A stretch of DNA of 10,076 nt, from assembly GCA_944391355.1 (NCBI GenBank), contig CALXTG010000063.1, positions 1 through 10,076 on the forward strand, given 5' to 3'. A model generated the notes under the pieces. That model ran no database searches and was not told where the DNA came from. It saw nothing but the letters and a program-made list of their open reading frames with translations. This stretch comes from an uncultured Alphaproteobacteria bacterium (GTDB lineage: Bacteria > Pseudomonadota > Alphaproteobacteria > RF32 > CAG-239). Both the position numbers and the translations under genes were made by a program. Shown piece after piece: positions 1-6,938 of the stretch (position 1 is the first letter of the stretch; every line of letters begins with the position of its first letter).

Positions 1-1070
1 ACTTCTATTGCCGTTCCGCCGTTCTCCAGCGTAATTACACCGGCCGCGTCATTTGAAACATCATCGGCATAAGCCGCCGTAATCCCCTTGCCTTTCTGTT
101 TCAACGTTATATTTCCGGAATTCGTAACCGTTACCGGATTGGCCGGAGGTACCGGCGCTGTTCCTCCGTCAGGAATTTTCTCCGGATTCAGAGCCGAAAT
201 GCCGATATTGTTAAGCCCGTCCGCGACAATCGCCCCGCTGTTGCCGATACTTCCGCTTCCGGCCATAAACACCGCAGTAGTATTATCCCCTTTAGCATTG
301 ACCGTTCCGCCGCTCGCCACCGATACTTTAACATTTGCCCCTAAAACCCTGATACCGTAAGAATTCTCTCCGTCAGCCTCTACCGTGGCATTTTTGGCCA
401 CCGTCAAAAATCCTTCATTTACCTGAACCCCGACGGCATCAAGCCCGGAGGCATTAACCTTTGTCACATTGCTGTACATAAGGCTGCCGATTTCAACCAC
501 ATCATTTCCCTTAGAATTAACCCCGATCGCATTATCACCGGAAACAGTAATCTCTCCGGCAGAAAAATTAAGCGTGCTGCTCCCCTCGTCAAGCGACGAA
601 AAACTATTCTCGGTTACTATTCCCTGAGCATTTTTTCCCGTAACGCTAATCTGCCCGGAATAATCAATATCATCGGAACTGCTGCTGTTTTTCGCATTAA
701 TACCTATGGAATCATCTCCGGTTATCGTAATTTTTCCTTTCTGGCTCAAATTATCAAGACCGGTTGAAATCAAATCAATACCGATCCCTTCTCCGGTCAC
801 ATTGATATTACCATCCATAAATACCGAATATCCGCCCTCAAGCCGCATACCGGTTCCCCCGGCATTCATATTAATGGTTCCCTCATTACGAACTTTGGTA
901 GCGCCCTGCGATTTTATGCCAATGCTGTTCTGGCTCATATTAATTGTTCCGTCATTTTCAATATTACCGGCGCCGTCTCCTCTCATCCCGATACCGCCGG
1001 TCAGAATTTCAATAACGCCGGCACTGCTATTAACAATGTCTGCCCCGGCCTCGGCATACATTCCGGCACC
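1..1070 (-). repeat. Degenerate 23-27-residue protein repeats in the passenger domain
   Basis: From about residue 556 to the window edge the giant protein falls into units of roughly 23-27 residues. Each opens with a G-(I/T/A)-G-(M/I/V) motif and usually carries N-(D/E)-G-T-I-N or an equivalent strand near its middle. Examples are GIGMRGDGAGNIENDGTINM, SIGIKSQGATKVRNEGTINM, and looser units starting GIGIDL, SIGINA, AIGVNS, AVGVQV, SYGIRV and NIGISA. A turn of about this length fits one rung of a right-handed beta-helix. The repeats are degenerate in DNA and look old, not recently expanded. The unit boundaries were set by eye. Confidence 0.75.
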
Positions 1071-2735
1071 GTCTGATGTATTTAATTTAATAATATTTTT
1101 GTTGGTCGCAGTCACTCCGACCCCATACCCCTGCATACCGTAACCCGTAAAATCAGCGCCGCTGATGTCAAGCGTCCCTTCATTATTAAGATAACTCTTA
1201 TCACCGCCCGAAGCTTGCATTCCGGTTACCGTACCGACGCCGCTGCCGCTGATTTGTATCGTTCCGGACGCTCCGTTCGTCGCCGTTCCGAAACTGCCCG
1301 TGCGCATGCCGATCAAAGTCGAGGTTCTGTCCCAATTGCTGCTCAGCGTAATTGTACCGTTGTTAGACAACTGCGTCGCCCCTTTAATATTTGTTGAACT
1401 CACGCCGCTCAAGGCTTTATCAAAAACCCCGTCCATACCGATTAAAGTTACATTGGAACTGGTCGGAGTTACCGTTGAGGAATTAAACAGATTGATCGTC
1501 CCCTCGTTAACCGCCTTGGTCGTTTCATTAACGGCATTAACCAGGCTGGCCTGCATCCCGACCATTGTTCCGCTCAACGCTTTATTTTCACCGGTAATCG
1601 TCGCCCCGGCATCATTGGATACCGACGCGCCGGTATCGGCATACATTCCGATAATGCGTGTTTTCGATGTTCCCGAAACATAACCGCCGGTCATTGTCAT
1701 ATTCAGATTGGCACCGGACTGATTGCTTGCCAAAGACGACGAACTGGCGGCCATCCCGATCGCCGCATTATGGGCATTCACTTCAATCGTTGCCTGGTTT
1801 TTGGCAAAGCTCTGATCTTCCGCCGCCATCCCGATTGAGGCATCCCCAACCGTTATAACCGGCGAAATACCGTTATCCGCCGCGTTAATAATCTCGGAAC
1901 CTTCGGTCGCTTTAATGCCGACCCTGAGAAATTCGGCATCCTGCAAAATGCTGTTGTCATTCCAGTTCAAAATTTCGCTGATCGGCGTCTGCGTCCCCGA
2001 AACATCATTGGTCGACGCATTCTGCACATCCAAGTCACTGCTGTTGGTATAAGCGGCTGAACCTTCAACCTTTTTGATAATCGGCTGATATTGCCCGCTG
2101 CCGTCTGTCGGACTGCCGACCGAAGGCATCCCCGTACCGGCTTGCGAAGCCATATTATCATCCGGGTCCGGGGTTGGTTCAGGTTCAGGTTCCGGTTCGG
2201 GCTCAGGTTCAGGTTCCGGTGCCGGCGTTGACGGAATATAATGCCCGCCGCCTCCGCCACCGCCGCCGCTCAGCAGCAAAGCCGCAACCACGCCGCCCAA
2301 CAGAATCAAACCGCCGATAAGCTTCCAATTAGATGAAGTCTGCGGCACGCCGTAATTGCGTGAATTAAACCCCTGCCGGAAAAATGCAGGAATTCTGTCG
2401 GAATTCATAAAATTATCATAATCAGCCGCCGCAATTTCGTTAATACAGGCCGGACGAGGATCCGCTCCCGCGGCGCGAAAAGAATTATAAGCCCGATAAT
2501 CTGTGCGTTTAATCGCCACGCACAAGCCGGTATCGCCGTCTTCATTAGGCGTATCAATATCCAGCCCGCGGTCGACCGCCATTTTCAGAACATTGATTTT
2601 TCCCTGCGAGGCAAATTTATACATCTGATTCCACGACTGCGGCACCAACCCGCGTCCCCAGGCTGTCTGATTTCCGAGAACCAGAAATACGGCCAGATAA
2701 ACAAAAAAAGTTTTGCAAAACTTATTTTTTAACAT
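1..2735 (-). CDS. Giant secreted beta-helix repeat protein (autotransporter/adhesin-like), 3' end outside window
   Basis: The frame is open from ATG at 2735 to the window edge, about 911 codons with no stop. Residues 1-27 look like a signal peptide (basic start, hydrophobic FVYLAVFLVLG, then TAWG). Residues ~36-95 resemble one to two ankyrin repeats (FASQGKINVLKMAVDRGLDI, then DGDTGLCVAIKR and AAGADPR). Residues 137-155 form a hydrophobic helix (WKLIGGLILLGGVVAALLLS), followed by Gly x8, then (Pro-Glu)7 and an Asp/Pro stretch. From ~190 on the protein is rich in Asn, Gly, Ser and Thr, with recurring NNGTI / IGM motifs typical of right-handed beta-helix passengers. Cysteine is nearly absent after the linker. 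These features suggest a surface-exposed adhesin or autotransporter. The C-terminus that would prove it (beta-barrel or other anchor) is not in the window. The start codon has only a weak Shine-Dalgarno-like GGGG about 12 nt upstream. Confidence 0.85.
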   Translation of the reverse strand, partial: MLKNKFCKTFFVYLAVFLVLGNQTAWGRGLVPQSWNQMYKFASQGKINVLKMAVDRGLDIDTPNEDGDTGLCVAIKRTDYRAYNSFRAAGADPRPACINEIAAADYDNFMNSDRIPAFFRQGFNSRNYGVPQTSSNWKLIGGLILLGGVVAALLLSGGGGGGGGHYIPSTPAPEPEPEPEPEPEPEPTPDPDDNMASQAGTGMPSVGSPTDGSGQYQPIIKKVEGSAAYTNSSDLDVQNASTNDVSGTQTPISEILNWNDNSILQDAEFLRVGIKATEGSEIINAADNGISPVITVGDASIGMAAEDQSFAKNQATIEVNAHNAAIGMAASSSSLASNQSGANLNMTMTGGYVSGTSKTRIIGMYADTGASVSNDAGATITGENKALSGTMVGMQASLVNAVNETTKAVNEGTINLFNSSTVTPTSSNVTLIGMDGVFDKALSGVSSTNIKGATQLSNNGTITLSSNWDRTSTLIGMRTGSFGTATNGASGTIQISGSGVGTVTGMQASGGDKSYLNNEGTLDISGADFTGYGMQGYGVGVTATNKNIIKLNTSDGAGMYAEAGADIVNSSAGVIEILTGGIGMRGDGAGNIENDGTINMSQNSIGIKSQGATKVRNEGTINMNAGGTGMRLEGGYSVFMDGNINVTGEGIGIDLISTGLDNLSQKGKITITGDDSIGINAKNSSSSDDIDYSGQISVTGKNAQGIVTENSFSSLDEGSSTLNFSAGEITVSGDNAIGVNSKGNDVVEIGSLMYSNVTKVNASGLDAVGVQVNEGFLTVAKNATVEADGENSYGIRVLGANVKVSVASGGTVNAKGDNTTAVFMAGSGSIGNSGAIVADGLNNIGISALNPEKIPDGGTAPVPPANPVTVTNSGNITLKQKGKGITAAYADDVSNDAAGVITLENGGTAIE
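2178..2267 (-). other. Low-complexity linker: Gly8 (2244-2267) and (Pro-Glu)7 (2178-2219)
   Basis: Directly after the hydrophobic helix of the giant protein come eight glycines, the residues HYIPSTPA, and seven Pro-Glu pairs. Gly-rich segments are flexible, and alternating Pro-Glu is stiff and extended, so the pair may act as a hinge and stalk between a membrane-proximal N-terminus and the repeat region. The DNA is a hexamer-like run of ggttca/ggttcc units, which is prone to length change by slippage. Confidence 0.85.
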
Positions 2736-2771
2736 CAGATTTCGACCCCAAAGAGAAATATCACTTCCTGA

Positions 2772-2800
2772 TTTTTAGCCGAAATTACAAGCTCCGTCAA
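2772..2800 (-). promoter_or_regulatory. Possible sigma70-type promoter for the giant secreted protein
   Basis: On the minus strand TTGACG (2800-2795) is followed after exactly 17 nt by TAAAAA (2777-2772). A start near 2765 would leave a leader of about 30 nt before the ATG at 2735. The -35 matches consensus in five of six bases; the -10 is weaker. The 108-bp gap to the upstream gene (2736-2843) otherwise holds only A/T-rich sequence and a 7-bp A/T hairpin (2815-2832) just after the transferase stop, with no clear U-run. The hairpin could be a weak terminator. Confidence 0.4.
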
Positions 2801-2843
2801 AATGATATATATTTTTAATAACAGATTATTAACCTTACGTTAA

Positions 2844-4475
2844 CTATTCAGACTTGCGGCATTGCGCAAAAATATCCAGCTCCGGTTGATAAAGAGAAGT
2901 CTGCACCGCACCGAAACCCAGCAGAGAATGAAAAAGATTATCATGCGAATAAACGTCACCGGCGTGCTTTTGCAGACAATCCCTGTCAATTTGCAAAGCC
3001 GCGGCAGTTTCATCGGGCAGCCAAAACAAAAACGGCACGTTCACCTGCTCTTTCGGCGCAATCACATAAGGCGCGGCATGCAGATAAATGCCGTTTTCGC
3101 CCAGAGATTCACCATGATCGGAGACATAAATCAAAATCGGATTATATTTGCCGCCCAAACGCTGCAAATCCGCCATGAGCGCCGCCAGAAAACGGCTGGT
3201 TTCATAGATGGTATTATCATAGGCATTGACAATTTCTTCACGGCGGCATTTATCAAACCGTTCGGTCTCGCAGGCCGGAAGATAACGCGCGCTCTCCCCC
3301 GAATAACGCAGATAATAGGCCGGACCGTGACTGCCCTGCTGATGAAGCACCACTACCGTATCCCGAAAATCCGCCGCCAGCTTATCTGCCAGCCCCCGAC
3401 GCAGATTCATATCCGGACAATAGCCGTCCCCGAAACACAGCTCCTCAGTTTCCACGCGGCTGCAAACCCCCTTGCAGCCGGAATTATTTTCCCGCCACCA
3501 GACTTTATAACCGGCCCGCTGCATAATATCGAGCACATTTTCGGTATAAGAAGCCCTGCCGGCGTCAAAAGTTTTCCGTCCCCCGGCCGAAAACATACAG
3601 GGAACCGAAACCGCCGTCGAGGTTCCGCAGGCCGACACATGAGGATAATTGATTAAATCCGACAAATATTTTTGCAGCGGCGCATTGGTATCCCGCGCAT
3701 AGCCGTTTAACGAGAAATTGGCCGCCCGCGCGGTTTCTCCGACCACCAGAACAATCAGATTCTTTTTGCCGTTCTCCTGCCGATGAAAATGCATCCGCGC
3801 ATCTTCGCCGATTTTAACCAGCGGATGATTAGAACGCAGCTTGATTTTTACCGCCGAAATTACCGCCCCGATATAATTGACCGGCAGCAGATAATATTTC
3901 ACATCGCGGTTGTTGCGGGCAAACTGGGCGACATTTTTAAAATCACAGAAAATCAGACCGCCCGCAATCCCCGCCGATAACAAAACAATCAGTGCCCGGA
4001 CAAACAGCTCCCGGACAAACGGGCGATAAATAACTCTGATTTTATAAACCAGATAAGAAGGCAGCAGACCGAAACAGAAAAAGATCCCCGCGGAATGCCA
4101 ATTAACCAAATCGGCAATTTCTTTTGCATCGGTTTCCAAAACATTCAGCAGCATAATCTTATCAACGGCAATATTATAGGTCGTCATAAAGTCATAAACC
4201 GCCGCGTTAACGCACAAGATTAAAATTGTCAAAACCTTCAGACTGTATTTGAAAAAAAGCAGCGCCGCCGCCATGTTAAATAAGGCGGCAAAGCAGACAA
4301 AAGTTAAGAAAGTAAATAAACTGCTGCCGCTAAGCTCATGAATTTTTGTAAAAAATGTCTGATTATAGACGGCCAGTACAAACAGCACAAAACATAAGTT
4401 AAACACCCCGGCCGGACAGCTCAAAAAATAACGGCGGCGCAAAAAAGCGGCGATTTTCAGTAAAAAAGAATGCAT
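2844..4475 (-). CDS. eptA: Phosphoethanolamine transferase, EptA/MCR family (inner membrane)
   Basis: This 543-residue protein transfers phosphoethanolamine, normally from phosphatidylethanolamine, to lipid A or LPS core at the periplasmic face of the inner membrane. The N-terminal ~190 residues hold about five membrane helices; the rest is the alkaline-phosphatase-fold domain. Visible catalytic signatures are VVGETARAANFSLNGY (Glu247), CGTSTAVSVPCMFS (nucleophile Thr287), QGSHGP (His383), SDHGES (Asp453, His454) and His466. These match the zinc ligands and nucleophile known in EptA and MCR-1. Eight periplasmic-domain cysteines (283, 293, 334, 338, 347, 353, 402, 410) fit the family's disulfides. 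Length is normal. I chose ATG 4475 because GGAAG lies 7 nt upstream; an in-frame TTG at 4508 has no such site. Family is certain. The exact acceptor (EptA-type lipid A, or core sugars as in EptB/EptC) cannot be read from sequence. Confidence 0.92.
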   Translation of the reverse strand: MHSFLLKIAAFLRRRYFLSCPAGVFNLCFVLFVLAVYNQTFFTKIHELSGSSLFTFLTFVCFAALFNMAAALLFFKYSLKVLTILILCVNAAVYDFMTTYNIAVDKIMLLNVLETDAKEIADLVNWHSAGIFFCFGLLPSYLVYKIRVIYRPFVRELFVRALIVLLSAGIAGGLIFCDFKNVAQFARNNRDVKYYLLPVNYIGAVISAVKIKLRSNHPLVKIGEDARMHFHRQENGKKNLIVLVVGETARAANFSLNGYARDTNAPLQKYLSDLINYPHVSACGTSTAVSVPCMFSAGGRKTFDAGRASYTENVLDIMQRAGYKVWWRENNSGCKGVCSRVETEELCFGDGYCPDMNLRRGLADKLAADFRDTVVVLHQQGSHGPAYYLRYSGESARYLPACETERFDKCRREEIVNAYDNTIYETSRFLAALMADLQRLGGKYNPILIYVSDHGESLGENGIYLHAAPYVIAPKEQVNVPFLFWLPDETAAALQIDRDCLQKHAGDVYSHDNLFHSLLGFGAVQTSLYQPELDIFAQCRKSE

Positions 4476-4478
4476 AAT

Positions 4479-4520
4479 TAAACTTCCGGCTAAAATTTTA
4501 TATTTCAAGCCGGAAGTTTA
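4479..4520 (-). promoter_or_regulatory. Perfect 13-bp hairpin that encloses the eptA-like ribosome-binding site
   Basis: On the minus strand the arm TAAACTTCCGGCT (4520-4508) and the arm AGCCGGAAGTTTA (4491-4479) are perfect inverse complements, separated by a 16-nt A/T-rich loop. The 3' arm contains GGAAG (4487-4483), the Shine-Dalgarno sequence 7 nt before the ATG at 4475. If it folds in mRNA, the ribosome-binding site is paired. Neither side has a T-run, so it does not look like an intrinsic terminator. It sits in the 108-nt gap between the SIMPL gene and the transferase gene. Confidence 0.6.
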
Positions 4521-4534
4521 ACATGATAATGCAT
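4505..4534 (-). CDS. Possible nine-codon leader peptide (MHYHVKLPA) upstream of the transferase
   Basis: ATG at 4534 opens a nine-codon frame that runs through the 5' arm of the RBS-enclosing hairpin and stops at TGA (4507-4505), immediately after that arm. A ribosome on this frame would keep the 5' arm from pairing and free the downstream GGAAG. This is the geometry of translational attenuation. There is no good Shine-Dalgarno before the ATG, and such short frames are common by chance, so this is only a candidate. Confidence 0.2.
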   Translation of the reverse strand: MHYHVKLPA

Positions 4535-4583
4535 AAATCTGCTAACTTTATCGCAACATATACCCAAATTTCTTTCCGGGCTG

Positions 4584-5336
4584 TTACTCAAGCCAGAATT
4601 CAAGCGTAGAGACCACGCGGACTTTTTTGTTGATCTGAGCGGATTCGACAACATTATTAGTCTGTTCGCGCGGCAGAATACTGAAAACTCCCTGGCTGGC
4701 GCGACGGATTTTTCCGACTTTGCTGCCGGAAGATTTGGCAAATTCCAAAGCTGCCTGCCGGGCATTTTTGGTGGCTTCTTCCAACATTGCCGGTTTAACG
4801 TCATTCAGGCGGGTAAAGATATAAGATACCGGAGAACCGTAAGACTGGCTGTCAAAAACCACGCCTTTGGCAACCAGCTGGCCGGTCGAACGCAGCGCTT
4901 TTTCAACCATATCAACATTTGCCGAACGCACCGTTACCCCCTGAGTCAGAATATACCGGGAAGCAAAGTTGCGATCGCGGTACGGATTAGTCATCAGATC
5001 GTTGGTTTCAATCCGCCCCTCAATAATTTCATTTTCCTGCAGCCCCTGCCCCTTAAGATAGTCAACAATAATTTTCAGTTTGGCGGTCATTTCCTGCTGT
5101 GCCGTCTGCAGATTGTCGTTGGTTACGACAAATTTAATATCCCAAACCGCCAGATCGGCCCGAACGTCCATTTCCGCCAGTCCCTTAACCGACACATAAT
5201 TGGCATTCATCTTGGCCTGATAATAAAAATAACCGGGGAAAAACCCGCCGAACAAAAATCCCAGCGCAACAACCAATGCCGCCGTAAATTTAGAACTGCA
5301 GCAGCTTTCACAGCTTTCGTTTTTCTTTTCCGCCAT
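4584..5336 (-). CDS. SIMPL-domain (DUF541) protein with N-terminal membrane anchor
   Basis: The 250-residue protein has a short cytoplasmic N-terminus with three cysteines (ESCESCC), one membrane helix (about residues 18-40, AALVVALGFLFGGFFPGYFYY) and a SIMPL domain from ~46 to the end. Family hallmarks are the opening VSVKGLAEMDVRADLAVWDI, a central region where strand pairs alternate with helices (DMVEKALRSTGQLVAKGV), the segment AMLEEATKNARQAALEFAKSSG, and the closing strand KKVRVVSTLEFWLE. The family is periplasmic or outer-membrane-associated in Gram-negatives and has no agreed biochemical function. AAGGAGG (5350-5344) 7 nt before ATG is the best ribosome-binding site in the window. It lies 43 bp downstream of ugd and probably shares its transcript, which hints at an envelope role. 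Confidence 0.88.
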   Translation of the reverse strand: MAEKKNESCESCCSSKFTAALVVALGFLFGGFFPGYFYYQAKMNANYVSVKGLAEMDVRADLAVWDIKFVVTNDNLQTAQQEMTAKLKIIVDYLKGQGLQENEIIEGRIETNDLMTNPYRDRNFASRYILTQGVTVRSANVDMVEKALRSTGQLVAKGVVFDSQSYGSPVSYIFTRLNDVKPAMLEEATKNARQAALEFAKSSGSKVGKIRRASQGVFSILPREQTNNVVESAQINKKVRVVSTLEFWLE

Positions 5337-5379
5337 AATGTGACCTCCTTCGTCAATAAAGCATTTACAATATAATCTT

Positions 5380-6684
5380 CTAATTTTTCATTCCAATACA
5401 GCTGTAACAGAAACCCTGCCGGCAGACTTCTTCCTTATTCAGCAGATTACGCAAATCCATAATCTGCATTTGCAGCATTTTTGCTTTCAGTTTCTCAAGA
5501 TCCAGATGTTTGAAATTCTCCCACTCGGTCAGAATAACCGCAATATCTGCTCCGGCGCAGGCTTCATAGGGATCGGCAGCATAGCTGACCCGGTCTCCGA
5601 GAACTGCCCGGGCATTTTCCATCGCCTGCGGGTCATAAACCGTAACATTGCGGTTATAATGCAGCAGTTTCTCCAGAATCTGCATCGCCGGAGATTCGCG
5701 GCAGTCATCGGTTCCGCCTTTGAAAGCCAGCCCCCAAACCGCAATTTTGGCCTCGGGATTATGTTTGACCGCCGCGGCCACCCGTTTGGCCATTTCCAGC
5801 TTGCGCTCATCATTTTTGGCAATCGTTGTTTCAATCAGATTAAGCATTGCGCCGAACTTACGCCCCATCTGTGCCATTGCATTGGTATCTTTGGGAAAGC
5901 AGGAGCCGCCGTAACCGGGGCCGGGATTCAAAAACTTGCGGCCGATACGGCTGTCCGTTCCCATGCCTTTGGCCACTTCGTTAATATCCGCGCCGGCTTT
6001 CTCGCAAAAATCTGCCATTTCGTTAATATAATGAATTTTCATTGCCAGAAAGGCATTGGAAGCATATTTGATTGTTTCCGACGAACGGCGGCTGACTTCC
6101 AGCATTTCGGTTTTATCGGCAAACGGCGCATACAGGCGGCGCATAACTTCGCGCGCTCTTTGGCTGTCCGTTCCGATAACAATCCGGTCGGGATGAAAAA
6201 AGTCATGCACGGCGAAACCCTCGCGCAAAAATTCCGGCAGGGAAATAACATCAACATCGGCCGCCGGATTAACTTTTTTGATTATCGCTTCAATCTCGTC
6301 GCCGGTACCGACCGGAACGGTCGATTTGGTTGCCACCACCGTATAACCGTCAAGGTAAGCCGCCAATTCTTCGGCCGCCGCATAAATATACTGCAAATCG
6401 GCTTCTTTGGTCACCGGATGCGGCGGGGTTCCGACCGCAATCATCACCACATCAGCCCCGTCAACGGCCTCCCGCATATCCAGCGTAAAACGCAAAGCGC
6501 CGGATTTCAGATGCTTGAGATAAAGCTCTTCCAGCCCCTCTTCATAGAGCGTAACTTTTCCCTGCGTCAGAGCCTCGATTTTTGCGGCGATTTTATCGAC
6601 ACAAACGACCTGATTGCCGAGTTCCGCCAGACCGACCCCGGTCGGCAGGCCGACATAACCGGTTCCGATAATTGCAATTTTCAT
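5380..6684 (-). CDS. ugd: UDP-glucose 6-dehydrogenase
   Basis: This enzyme oxidises UDP-glucose to UDP-glucuronate with two NAD+ in the cytoplasm, supplying precursor for capsule, exopolysaccharide, LPS sugars or 4-amino-arabinose. The 434-residue length is typical of the bacterial single-chain enzyme. In order: the NAD-binding loop GTGYVGL (residues 7-13) with Asp30 after the second strand; AVGTPP (83-88); STVPVGT (121-127); LPEFLREG (149-156); the helix ETIKYASNAFLAMKI (203-217) with Lys206; GPGYGGSCFPKDT (255-267) with catalytic Cys262 and Asp266; and GLAFKGGTDDCRESPA (318-333) in the UDP-binding domain. All key residues are present. ATG 6684 has GAGG 8 nt upstream. It begins a probable operon with the SIMPL and transferase genes. 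The Cys-rich tail (CRQGFCYSC) after residue ~420 is unusual but minor. No arn or capsule genes are in view, so the sink for UDP-glucuronate is unknown. Confidence 0.95.
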   Translation of the reverse strand: MKIAIIGTGYVGLPTGVGLAELGNQVVCVDKIAAKIEALTQGKVTLYEEGLEELYLKHLKSGALRFTLDMREAVDGADVVMIAVGTPPHPVTKEADLQYIYAAAEELAAYLDGYTVVATKSTVPVGTGDEIEAIIKKVNPAADVDVISLPEFLREGFAVHDFFHPDRIVIGTDSQRAREVMRRLYAPFADKTEMLEVSRRSSETIKYASNAFLAMKIHYINEMADFCEKAGADINEVAKGMGTDSRIGRKFLNPGPGYGGSCFPKDTNAMAQMGRKFGAMLNLIETTIAKNDERKLEMAKRVAAAVKHNPEAKIAVWGLAFKGGTDDCRESPAMQILEKLLHYNRNVTVYDPQAMENARAVLGDRVSYAADPYEACAGADIAVILTEWENFKHLDLEKLKAKMLQMQIMDLRNLLNKEEVCRQGFCYSCIGMKN

Positions 6685-6814
6685 AACACGTCCTCAATTA
6701 ATTAAACTGAGAAAGATTTTAACAAAAAGTGCAGAAAAAGAAACGCTATTTCACATTTAATCACAGCCATTACACAATCAGCCGCCGTGGGCGTCCCCCC
6801 ATGAAACACAAAAA
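6685..6814. other. Intergenic stretch before ugd with no gene
   Basis: These 130 bp carry no open frame of note. On the minus strand a TAAAAT-like -10 lies near 6719-6714, but no good -35 stands at the right distance, so any ugd promoter here is not clear. A run of six C (6795-6800) lies beside the left edge of the long palindrome. Confidence 0.5.
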
Positions 6815-6938
6815 CGTTGTCCGTTATATGAGGCTTATAATAAGAATTAAGAAATTCGGCGAGCGAGCGTACATTTTAAGTACGTAACGAGCCGAATATT
6901 CGCAAATTCTGTATTAGAAGCCCATAGAACGGACAACG
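6815..6938. repeat. 124-bp imperfect palindrome overlapping the 3' end of the dehydrogenase gene; possible terminator
   Basis: The plus-strand left arm starts CGTTGTCCGTTATATGAGGC at 6815. The minus-strand right arm starts CGTTGTCCGTTCTATGGGCT at 6938. The two align nearly base for base for about 22 nt, continue as TTATAATAAGAATT against TTCTAATACAGAATT, and meet in an inner hairpin ATTCGGC (6854-6860) / GCCGAAT (6891-6897) with GTAC/GTAC (6869-6872 / 6880-6883) closing a 7-nt loop. Similarity stops sharply outside 6815 and 6938. The right arm includes the last codons of the dehydrogenase gene (VVRSMGF, stop 6914-6916). On the minus strand the inner stem is followed by a T-rich tract (TTTCTTAATTCTT), so it may end that transcript. 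Confidence 0.7.

Noticed and set aside
88..1143. Plus-strand frames of 90 and 145 codons rich in Pro, Ile, Leu and Ser
   Set aside because: They are the reverse reading of the Gly/Asn/Asp-rich passenger repeats; the minus-strand frame is continuous and gives clean repeat motifs.
2862..3656. 264-codon open frame on the plus strand opposite the phosphoethanolamine transferase
   Set aside because: It lies entirely inside the EptA-like gene on the opposite strand and has no recognisable domain, so I treat it as a shadow.
4476..4508. TTG start at 4508 for the transferase, adding 11 residues
   Set aside because: The added residues lie in the hairpin loop and 3' arm, lack a ribosome-binding site and are not part of the usual family N-terminus; ATG 4475 has GGAAG at ideal spacing.
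4479..4520. The 13-bp hairpin as an intrinsic terminator of the SIMPL gene
   Set aside because: No T-run follows the stem on either strand, and the next start codon is only 3 nt beyond it.
2844..6684. A complete polymyxin-resistance (arn) locus
   Set aside because: Only ugd and an eptA-like gene are present; no arnA, arnB, arnC or arnT-type gene and no two-component regulator is visible.
5470..6705. 411-codon open frame on the plus strand opposite ugd
   Set aside because: It mirrors a certain ugd gene, has many rare-for-protein runs of His/Arg/Phe/Asn, no family motif and no ribosome-binding site. It is an antisense shadow of GC-biased codon positions.
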